A stretch of 6,169 bases of DNA from Armatimonadetes bacterium UBA5419. Lineage in GTDB: Bacteria; Armatimonadota; UBA10988. The translations under genes and the position numbers were made by a program. How positions within the stretch are numbered: the first letter of the stretch is position 1; each line of letters opens with the position of its first letter. Below the pieces are notes generated by a model. It saw only the letters and a list, made by a program, of their open reading frames with translations. It was not told the origin of the DNA and made no database searches. Shown piece after piece: positions 1-5,026 of this stretch. The stretch covers positions 1-6,169 of the forward strand of contig DHNJ01000093.1 of NCBI GenBank assembly GCA_002409445.1. The letters are read 5' to 3'.

Positions 1-1184
1 ACTGGCTGCTTAGCGTCGGCGCCGGCCAGCCGCGCGCGCACCGCGTCGACGCCGAGCAGCCAGTCGGGCCGCGGGCCCGGGTCGCGCGCCTGGTAGGCGG
101 CGGCGTCGACGAGGATCAGCCAGACCTGGCGGTCGACGGCGGCCAGGCGCAGGAGCGCGCTGAGCAGCGCCTCGTCGGGCCCGGCCGTGACGGCGATCAG
201 CGAGCTGCCGGGTTCGAGGCGGTCCATCTGCTGGGCGAGGAGGGCGGCGAGCGCGACCTGGCCGCGGCCGGTGACGACGGCCAGCGCGTCGAGCACCTCG
301 CGGCTGAGCCCGCCGGCGCCGCTGGTCAGGTCGATCAGCGCGCCCTCGTGGGCCAGCAGGTGGGCGCCGCGGCCCTGTTCGCCGAGCCAGGCGAGGACGG
401 AGCCGGCGGCGCTGATGGCGACTTCGAGCGAGCTGCGCGGTCCGCGGCCGAAGACCTGGCGGGCGTCGAGGTCGAGCAGCGTCAGCGCGCGGACGGCCGA
501 CGAGCGCTCGTACTCGCGGGTCAGCAGCTGGCCGCGGCGGGCGCTGGCCAGCCAGTGGATGTGCCGCAGGTCGTCGCCCGGCTGGTACTCGCGGAGGCTG
601 TGGAGGACGAGGCCGCTGGCGCCGGCGCCGCGGGTGGTGTCCTCGTAGCCCGCGCCGCCCACGCCGAGCCGGCCGCCGAGGGTTTCGAGGCGGGGATGGA
701 CGAGGACCTCGGCGGCGCTGACGGCGGCCGGGCGCTCGACCTCGAACAGGCCGATCGGGTCGCCGACGTTGATCACCACGGGCCCGAGCTGCAGCCGGCC
801 GCGGGCGACGGGCATGGTCTCGACGCTGACCTCGAGGCTCGATTCGCCCGGCAGCAGCGGCGCGAGGACGCTCTGTTCGGCCTTTGTGCCGGCGATCTCG
901 TTGGCCCAGCGGTCGGTCAGCAGCAGGCCCGAGCGCGGCAGCGAGCCGAGGTTGCGCAGCTCGAAGGCCAGTTCGAGGGTCTGGCCGGCGACGAGGCGCG
1001 CGGGCAGGGCGCGGCGAGTGATGACCAGGCCGTTGGCGCCGAGGCGGGCGAGGAACCAGCAGACGACGAGCAGGCTGATCAGCAGCCAGGCGAGGACCCA
1101 GAGGCCGAGCCGGTCGTTGGCCAGGGCGATGAAGTAGAAGAACGCCGCCGCGAGGACCAGGAGCCGGTTGCGTCGCCGCCGCAC
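1..1184 (-). CDS. DUF58 domain-containing membrane protein (3' end cut off by window edge)
   Basis: I translated this from the minus strand: 394 complete codons with no stop, so the C-terminus lies beyond base 1. The start is a GTG at 1184-1182, chosen because a strong AGGAGG lies 6 nt upstream at 1196-1191. The N-terminus is Arg-rich (VRRRRNR) and is followed by two hydrophobic segments at about residues 8-23 and 26-47, so the protein is probably anchored in the inner membrane. A beta-rich region follows. At residues 197-226 comes the DUF58 hallmark, seen here as LREYQPGDDLRHIHW, then SARRG and TREYE. The remainder resembles the VWA-like fold of the family. Known DUF58 proteins are commonly about 400-440 aa, so little should be missing. 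It lies 10 nt behind the MoxR ATPase, its usual partner. The molecular function of DUF58 proteins is poorly defined; a role in envelope or stress functions with MoxR is family-level inference. The family call is secure. Confidence 0.93.
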   Translation of the reverse strand, partial: MRRRRNRLLVLAAAFFYFIALANDRLGLWVLAWLLISLLVVCWFLARLGANGLVITRRALPARLVAGQTLELAFELRNLGSLPRSGLLLTDRWANEIAGTKAEQSVLAPLLPGESSLEVSVETMPVARGRLQLGPVVINVGDPIGLFEVERPAAVSAAEVLVHPRLETLGGRLGVGGAGYEDTTRGAGASGLVLHSLREYQPGDDLRHIHWLASARRGQLLTREYERSSAVRALTLLDLDARQVFGRGPRSSLEVAISAAGSVLAWLGEQGRGAHLLAHEGALIDLTSGAGGLSREVLDALAVVTGRGQVALAALLAQQMDRLEPGSSLIAVTAGPDEALLSALLRLAAVDRQVWLILVDAAAYQARDPGPRPDWLLGVDAVRARLAGADAKQP

Positions 1185-1190
1185 GGTGGG

Positions 1191-1196
1191 CCTCCT
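1191..1196 (-). promoter_or_regulatory. Shine-Dalgarno of the DUF58 gene, overlapping the moxR stop codon
   Basis: On the minus strand the sequence reads TAGGAGG, 6 nt before the GTG start. The first bases, TAG (1197-1195), are the stop codon of the MoxR gene, so terminating ribosomes sit on the next initiation site. This implies translational coupling and settles the GTG start of the DUF58 gene. Confidence 0.8.
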
Positions 1197-2127
1197 AGGG
1201 CACGGGCAGCCGCGCGACGAGGTCGCGGACGATGGACTCGGCGCTGCCGCTGGTGCCGCGGGCGGCTGAGTGGAGCAGGAGACGGTGGGCCAGGGCCGAG
1301 GGCGCCAGCTCCTGGATGTCGTCGGGGCGGACGAAGTCGCGGCCGGACATCAGGGCCAGGGCGCGCGCGGCGGTGCTCAGGGCGAGGGCGGCGCGCGGGC
1401 TGGCGCCCAGGCGGATGCGCTCGTCGCGGCGGGTAGCCTCGATCAGGTCCAGCAGGTAGTCGTCGATCCGGTCGTCGGCGTGAACCTCAGCGACCTGCTG
1501 CTGGCAGGCGATGATCGTCGCCAGGTCGACGACCGGCTCGAGCTCGGCCAGCGGGTCGGCGACGGGGTCGCGGCGGAGCAGCGTGCGCTCGTGCTCGCGG
1601 GCGGGGTAGCCGAGGTGGAGGCGCAGCATGAACCGGTCGAGTTGCGACTCGGGCAGCGGGTAGACGCCCTCGAGCTCGCTGGGGTTCTGGGTCGCGATGA
1701 CCAGGAACGGGTGCGGCACGTGGTGGACCTCACCGTCGACGGTGACGGTCTCCTCCTCCATGCACTCGAGCAGCGCCGATTGGGTCTTGGGCGAGGCGCG
1801 GTTGATCTCGTCGGCGAGGAGGATGTTGCAGAAGACGGGCCCGGGGCGGAAGCGGAAGGCGCCGGTGTGCGGCTCGTAGAGGGTCACGCCGGTGACGTCG
1901 GCGGGCATCAGGTCGGGGGTGAACTGGATGCGCCGGGCGGTGCCGCCGACGCTGCGGGCCAGGGCGCGGGCGAGCATGGTCTTGCCCACGCCGGGCACGT
2001 CCTCGACCAGCACATGCCCGCCGGCGAACAGCGCGACCAGCGTGTGGCGGACGACCTCGCGTTTGCCGTAGACGACGCGTTCGATCGCCGCGGTCAGTGT
2101 CTGCGCTACTTCGACCACTTGGGCCAT
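1195..2127 (-). CDS. MoxR-family AAA+ ATPase
   Basis: This 310-aa protein has the full AAA_3/MoxR motif set. Walker A is DVPGVGKT at residues 43-50, and Walker B is ILLADEINRA at 102-111. Sensor 1 is VIATQNP at 143-149, the segment with the arginine finger is LPESQLDRFM at 158-167, and the sensor-2 region is GASPRA at 241-246. The length is normal for the family and no motif is damaged. The ATG at 2127 is preceded by AGGAGAG 7 nt upstream. MoxR proteins are cytoplasmic ATPases thought to act as chaperones that mature or remodel partner proteins, often VWA-domain or DUF58 proteins encoded next door. Here the DUF58 partner follows immediately, with coupled translation. The exact client is unknown. 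No VWA-domain, transglutaminase or other module gene is seen within the window. Confidence 0.96.
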   Translation of the reverse strand: MAQVVEVAQTLTAAIERVVYGKREVVRHTLVALFAGGHVLVEDVPGVGKTMLARALARSVGGTARRIQFTPDLMPADVTGVTLYEPHTGAFRFRPGPVFCNILLADEINRASPKTQSALLECMEEETVTVDGEVHHVPHPFLVIATQNPSELEGVYPLPESQLDRFMLRLHLGYPAREHERTLLRRDPVADPLAELEPVVDLATIIACQQQVAEVHADDRIDDYLLDLIEATRRDERIRLGASPRAALALSTAARALALMSGRDFVRPDDIQELAPSALAHRLLLHSAARGTSGSAESIVRDLVARLPVP

Positions 2128-2146
2128 GTTGCCGCTCTCCTAGGCC

Positions 2147-2152
2147 ATTATG
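2147..2152 (-). promoter_or_regulatory. Possible -10 element (CATAAT) for moxR
   Basis: CATAAT matches the sigma70 -10 consensus at five of six bases and is a rare AT-rich spot in this sequence, directly after the hairpin. The hexamer 17 nt upstream, TTCGGT (2175-2170), is a poor -35 and lies in the hairpin loop. Transcription would start near 2140, within the ribosome binding site, giving an almost leaderless message. The evidence is weak. MoxR-DUF58 could instead be transcribed by read-through from the lipoprotein gene. Confidence 0.25.
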
Positions 2153-2154
2153 CG

Positions 2155-2190
2155 CGCAGCCCCTCCGCGACCGAAGGCGGAGGGGCTGCG
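2155..2190 (-). terminator. Perfect 14-bp GC hairpin with UUCG-type loop, probable terminator of the upstream operon
   Basis: The arms CGCAGCCCCTCCGC (2155-2168) and GCGGAGGGGCTGCG (2177-2190) are perfect inverted repeats around an 8-nt loop. On the minus strand the loop reads CTTCGGTC, so an extra C-G pair can close an exceptionally stable UUCG tetraloop, leaving two unpaired bases. It begins 34 nt beyond the lipoprotein stop codon and ends 27 nt before the MoxR start. This position fits a terminator for the transketolase-lipoprotein transcript. There is no U-tract on either strand, so it may act inefficiently, need Rho, or serve as an mRNA stabiliser or processing site. The structure is certain; the terminator role is inferred. 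Confidence 0.65.
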
Positions 2191-2224
2191 GGTTAGTTAG
2201 GTACAGGCCGCGGGGGCCGCCACG

Positions 2225-3031
2225 CTAGAGCTGCGGGGGCAGGGGCGGGCCGTCACTGCCGCCCGGAGGCGTCGTGCCACCACCACCCGGCGGGGGCGGA
2301 GGGCCATCGGTGCCACCACCACCACCGGTGCCCGGGGGCGGGGGCGGGCCACCGCTGCCGGGGTCGCCGGGCAGGAAGAGGCCGAGGTTGCCCAGGTAGC
2401 CGTTGAACCGCGCGTCGTCGGTCACGGTGATGACGAACGGGACGGTGCCGGCGACGAGCGCCTCGGCGCCGGTGCCGGTGTCCTGGAGGGTGACCTGGAC
2501 GTAGCGTGCCTGGCGGTTGGGCGAGGTCTGGCCGGCCCAGGTGCCGTCGGCGTTGGCCAGCGCTTCAAGCACGAAGCTACCGGTCTGCACCGACTCGTAG
2601 CTGATTTCGGCATCTTGGGCCAAGATCTGCCCGCCGGCGACGGCGCCTTGGTTGAACCCATCGTGGAGGACGATGCCGACCGCGTAGGAGGGCAGGTCCG
2701 TCGACGAGGATTTGTTCGGGTCGCGGCCGTCAACCTGGGTGACCATGACCGCGGACGGCACCGAGCGGAAGTCGAGCTTGGTCAGGCCGAAGAAGGTGTA
2801 GAGGGTCCAGCGCGTCACGTCGTCGCCCGGCTTGCGCACGGCGACGGTGATACTGTCGGCGAACGAGAGCGTGCGCTGGGCGCCAGCCAGGTAGATCTGA
2901 CCCGTCCCCCCTTGGCGCACTTGGAGCTTTTCATAGCGGACGGGCGGCCAGTCGGAGCCGCTGCCGCAGGCGCCCATGAGCAGGGCCACGCTCAGCAGCA
3001 GCGCGCCCGTGAGTGCTGTCTTTAGCCTCAT
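2225..3031 (-). CDS. Lipoprotein of unknown function with Pro/Gly-rich C-terminal tail
   Basis: The protein is 268 aa from the ATG at 3031, chosen because GGAAGGA lies 8 nt upstream and because this start yields a clean signal peptide. A TTG 39 nt further upstream (3070), overlapping the preceding stop codon, has no ribosome binding site. Residues 1-21 form a lipoprotein signal (positive MRLK, a hydrophobic core, lipobox MGAC) with Cys22 as the lipidation site, so the mature protein should be membrane-anchored and face outward. Residues 23-220 are a Thr/Val-rich, probably beta-strand domain with no motif I recognise. Residues 221-268 are low-complexity Pro/Gly with two PPPPPG blocks and poly-Gly stretches. 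It follows the transketolase genes by 35 nt and precedes a hairpin, so it is probably the last gene of that transcript. The lipoprotein call is strong; its function is unknown, and a link to sugar metabolism is not supported by sequence. Confidence 0.85.
   Translation of the reverse strand: MRLKTALTGALLLSVALLMGACGSGSDWPPVRYEKLQVRQGGTGQIYLAGAQRTLSFADSITVAVRKPGDDVTRWTLYTFFGLTKLDFRSVPSAVMVTQVDGRDPNKSSSTDLPSYAVGIVLHDGFNQGAVAGGQILAQDAEISYESVQTGSFVLEALANADGTWAGQTSPNRQARYVQVTLQDTGTGAEALVAGTVPFVITVTDDARFNGYLGNLGLFLPGDPGSGGPPPPPGTGGGGGTDGPPPPPGGGGTTPPGGSDGPPLPPQL
2228..2371 (-). repeat. Low-complexity Pro/Gly-coding tract
   Basis: This stretch encodes the last 48 residues of the lipoprotein. It is built of imperfect repeats of a PPPPPG-then-Gly-run unit, at residues about 229-240, 244-252 and 256-267. 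The DNA is a run of GGGGGCGG- and CCACCA-type triplets prone to slippage, so tail length probably varies between strains. The open frame is kept through to a TAG stop. Confidence 0.7.
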
Positions 3032-3039
3032 TGGATCTG

Positions 3040-3046
3040 TCCTTCC
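3040..3046 (-). promoter_or_regulatory. Shine-Dalgarno fixing the lipoprotein start
   Basis: GGAAGGA lies 8 nt before the ATG at 3031 on the minus strand. No comparable site precedes the upstream TTG at 3070, so the shorter form starting MRLK is preferred. Confidence 0.65.
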
Positions 3047-3066
3047 AGGGCGTGTCGCGTACCCTT

Positions 3067-4017
3067 TCAACGTTTGGCGGCCAAGACCTCTTGCGCGGCG
3101 CCAACGATCGCTTCACAGGTTAACCCATACTTGGCCAGCAGTGCACTAGGACTGCCCGATTCGGCGTAGCCGTCCAGCCCGACGAAGCGCATCGGCGCCG
3201 GCGCGTGCTGGACCACCGCCTGGGCGACGACCGAGCCGAGCCCGGCGACGCGCAGGTGCTCCTCGACGACGACCAGCGCGCCGGTCTCCCGCGCGGCGGC
3301 CGCCAGCGTCGCCTCGTCCAGCGGGCGCAGCGTATGCACGTCGATCACCCGGGCTTGGACACCCTGGGCGGCCAGCTGTTCCGCCGCGTCGAGCGCGAGG
3401 CCGAGCATCATGCCGTTGGCTACGATCGTCAGGTCGTCGCCGCCGCGTAGCACTTCGGCCCGCCCCAGTTCGACGCTCTGGCCTTCGCCATAGATCGTCG
3501 GTGCCTTCTCGCGGCCCAGGCGCACGTACGCCGGGCCGTCGGCCGCGGCGATCTGGGTCAGCAGCTGGAGCGCGGAGGCGTCGTCGGCGGGATGGCAGAC
3601 GACGACCCCGGGCAGGCCCAGGGCCAGGGCGAAGTCCTCGATGGACATCTGGCTCGCGCCGTCCTCGCCCAGCGTGATGCCGCCGTGGGTGCCGATGATC
3701 TTGACGTTCTCCCGCGGGTAGGCGACGGCCATGCGCAGCTGGTCGAAGCCCTTGCAGAGGAGGAACGAGCTGAAGCTGGAGATGAACGCGGTCTTGCCCG
3801 CGCCAGCCAGGCCGGCGGCGACGCCGACGAGGTTGGCCTCGCAGATGCCGACGTTGAAGAAGCGCTCGGGGTACGCGGCGGCAAACTTGCCGCTGCGCGT
3901 GCTGCCGGAGAGGTCGGCATCGAGCACGACCACGTCCTCGCGCTGCGCGCCGAGCGCGACCAGCACGTCACCGTAAGCATCGCGCGTGGCGCGGCCAACC
4001 GGTCGAGTGGTGCTCAT
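3067..4017 (-). CDS. Transketolase, C-terminal (pyrimidine-binding) subunit
   Basis: This 316-aa protein corresponds to the second half of a full-length transketolase: the Pyr domain followed by the C-terminal domain. Visible family motifs are DADLSGST (33-40), then FFNVGICEANLVGVAAGLA (53-71). That segment contains Glu60, aligned with the invariant Glu that activates thiamine diphosphate. THGGITLGEDGASQMSIED (110-128) carries His111 in the active-site loop. YVRLGR (164-169) and the HTLRPLD segment (228-234) follow. With the preceding subunit it should form an alpha2beta2-type enzyme that transfers a two-carbon ketol unit between sugar phosphates. The ATG at 4017 overlaps the TGA of the N-subunit gene (ATGA), and GGAGAGG lies 4 nt upstream, so the two are translationally coupled. 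The transketolase call is very strong. The exact donor is not fixed by sequence: pentose phosphates are the default, but related split enzymes act on apulose 4-phosphate or sulfofructose. Confidence 0.96.
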   Translation of the reverse strand: MSTTRPVGRATRDAYGDVLVALGAQREDVVVLDADLSGSTRSGKFAAAYPERFFNVGICEANLVGVAAGLAGAGKTAFISSFSSFLLCKGFDQLRMAVAYPRENVKIIGTHGGITLGEDGASQMSIEDFALALGLPGVVVCHPADDASALQLLTQIAAADGPAYVRLGREKAPTIYGEGQSVELGRAEVLRGGDDLTIVANGMMLGLALDAAEQLAAQGVQARVIDVHTLRPLDEATLAAAARETGALVVVEEHLRVAGLGSVVAQAVVQHAPAPMRFVGLDGYAESGSPSALLAKYGLTCEAIVGAAQEVLAAKR

Positions 4018-4844
4018 CGCGCCTCTCCAATCTCGGCGAGGGCCGCCGCGGTCTGTTCCGCGTCCGGGGCCACGCCGTGCCAGGCGACCGAGTTCTCCAT
4101 GAAGCTGACGCCCTTGCCCTTGATGGTGCGGGCGATGATGCAGAACGGCCGGCCGAGGTTCGCCCCCGCCGCCTCATAGGCCGCGAAGACCTGGGCCAGG
4201 TCGTTGCCGTCGATCTCGATTACGTTCCAGCCGAAGGACCGCCACTTGTCGACCAGCGGCTCCGTGTCGAGGATGTCGGCGGTGTAGCCGTCGAGCTGGA
4301 TGTGGTTCGCGTCAACGATCGCCACCAGGCGCTCGAGCCGCTGGTGCGCGGCGAACAGCGCCGCTTCCCAGACCTGCCCTTCGTTGATCTCGCCGTCGCC
4401 TAGCAGGCAGTAGGTGATGAAATCGCGCCCATCGAGCCGGCCCGCCAGCGCATGGCCGCAGGCGATCGACAGCCCCTGGCCCAGCGCGCCGGTCGAGGCC
4501 TCGATACCGGGGAGCGTGCCCTTGACCGGGTGCCCCTCGAGCCGCGAGTCGATGTGGCGCAGGGTGGTCAGGTCGGCGATGGGGAAGTAGCCGCGCTCGG
4601 CCATCGCCGCGTACTGGACGGGGACGCCGTGGCCCTTGGAGAGGATGAACCGGTCGCGGTCCGGGGCATCGGCGTGCTGGGGGTCCTGGCGCAGGAAGTG
4701 GAAGTAGAGGGCGGTGACCAGTTCCGTCGCCGAGAGCGACCCGCCTGGATGCCCACTGCCCGCGGCATGGATCATCTCGATTATGTGGCGCCGGATACGC
4801 ACGCACATCTCAGCGCACTCGGCCTGTGTCAGCTTAGGGCTCAA
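4014..4844 (-). CDS. Transketolase, N-terminal (thiamine diphosphate-binding) subunit, TTG start
   Basis: The protein is 276 aa from a TTG at 4844. Motifs are SGHPGGSLSATE (30-41, with His32), SKGHG (69-73, with His72), LEGHPVKG (102-109) and STGALGQGLS (117-126). The thiamine diphosphate/Mg2+ signature starts with GDG (149-151) and ends with DAN (178-180) before HIQLDG. KGKGV (242-246) and WHGVAP (255-260) follow. This is the complete PP domain of transketolase, with a length normal for split enzymes. The open frame extends upstream to 5012, but the added residues are Ala/Arg/Pro-rich filler and would begin upstream of the predicted promoter. GGAGGA sits 4 nt before the TTG, and the protein then begins LSPKLTQAE, typical of the family. 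An ATG at 4871 is the alternative start. It works as one enzyme with the overlapping downstream C-subunit gene, presumably in the non-oxidative pentose phosphate pathway. Confidence 0.95.
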   Translation of the reverse strand: MSPKLTQAECAEMCVRIRRHIIEMIHAAGSGHPGGSLSATELVTALYFHFLRQDPQHADAPDRDRFILSKGHGVPVQYAAMAERGYFPIADLTTLRHIDSRLEGHPVKGTLPGIEASTGALGQGLSIACGHALAGRLDGRDFITYCLLGDGEINEGQVWEAALFAAHQRLERLVAIVDANHIQLDGYTADILDTEPLVDKWRSFGWNVIEIDGNDLAQVFAAYEAAGANLGRPFCIIARTIKGKGVSFMENSVAWHGVAPDAEQTAAALAEIGEAR

Positions 4845-4848
4845 GTTG

Positions 4849-4854
4849 TCCTCC
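4849..4854 (-). promoter_or_regulatory. Shine-Dalgarno supporting the TTG start of the transketolase N-subunit
   Basis: On the minus strand CGGAGGACAAC precedes TTG, an almost ideal anti-16S match at short spacing. The competing ATG at 4871 has only a weak AGGA about 11 nt upstream. This decides the TTG start, with moderate certainty. Confidence 0.6.
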
Positions 4855-4896
4855 GCTCGGCCTGGGCGCATGCCCAACCCGATCCTAGACGGCGCA

Positions 4897-4925
4897 AGGC
4901 TAGCAGGCCCCGCCCGCCCTGTCAA
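4897..4925 (-). promoter_or_regulatory. Sigma70-like promoter of the transketolase operon
   Basis: The minus strand has a perfect -35 TTGACA (4925-4920), a 17-nt spacer and TAGCCT (4902-4897) as the -10, which keeps the key T, A and final T. Predicted transcription starts near 4890, giving a leader of about 45 nt before the TTG start. It faces away from the kinase promoter, with about 37 nt between the two -35 hexamers. Confidence 0.6.
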
Positions 4926-4962
4926 TGCGGCCGCGCGGCGGCTGGGGCGGGCGAGGGCAGGC

Positions 4963-4991
4963 TTGGCGGCGGGGCGGGGGCGGGCTAGACT
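4963..4991 (+). promoter_or_regulatory. Sigma70-like promoter of the sugar kinase gene
   Basis: TTGGCG (4963-4968) and TAGACT (4986-4991) are separated by exactly 17 nt, each matching consensus at four of six bases including the most conserved positions. Transcription would begin near 4998, leaving a short leader of about 29 nt with AAAGGAG before the ATG at 5027. This start site would leave the in-frame ATG at 5003 without a ribosome binding site. Confidence 0.5.
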
Positions 4992-5010
4992 AGGCGGCGA
5001 GTATGTGGTC

Positions 5011-5017
5011 AAAGGAG
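5011..5017 (+). promoter_or_regulatory. Shine-Dalgarno fixing the sugar kinase start
   Basis: AAAGGAG lies 9 nt before the ATG at 5027. The in-frame ATG at 5003 lies upstream of this site and has none of its own, so the protein begins MATLNLQ rather than MWSKELF. Confidence 0.7.
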
Positions 5018-5026
5018 TTGTTCACG

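Larger units (their letters stand above)
4845..5026. other. Divergent intergenic control region
   Basis: This 182-nt space separates the transketolase operon (minus) from the sugar kinase (plus) and holds both predicted promoters. The 37 nt between the -35 boxes are extremely GC-rich and contain a perfect 10-bp palindrome, GCCGCGCGGC (4930-4939), a possible operator for a shared regulator. At this GC content such a palindrome can easily arise by chance. I see no riboswitch-like structure or regulator gene here. Confidence 0.5.

Noticed and set aside
348..1436. Long plus-strand open frame of 362 codons
   Set aside because: It is antisense to the DUF58 gene and the end of moxR, its composition is Ala/Gly/Arg-rich with no domain pattern, and the minus strand shows clear DUF58 and MoxR motifs over the same bases.
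1270..2196. Plus-strand open frame of 308 codons opposite moxR
   Set aside because: This is an antisense shadow typical of high-GC genes; it lacks a ribosome binding site and a recognisable domain, and it runs through the hairpin at 2155-2190.
3047..3065. Weak inverted repeat between the transketolase C-subunit and lipoprotein genes
   Set aside because: Only four base pairs at the ends are perfect before mismatches, so it is not a credible terminator. The two genes are probably co-transcribed.
3065..3070. TTGAAA as a -35 box for the lipoprotein gene
   Set aside because: No acceptable -10 hexamer lies 16-18 nt downstream, and the bases fall at the end of the transketolase frame.
3592..4179. 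Plus-strand open frame of 195 codons
   Set aside because: It lies opposite the two transketolase genes, which have complete family motifs; it is a compositional artefact.
4908..4958. GC-rich inverted repeat (CGCCCGCC with GGCGGGCG) around the minus-strand -35 box
   Set aside because: It is an eight-base match in nearly pure G/C sequence and is expected by chance; there is no further support.
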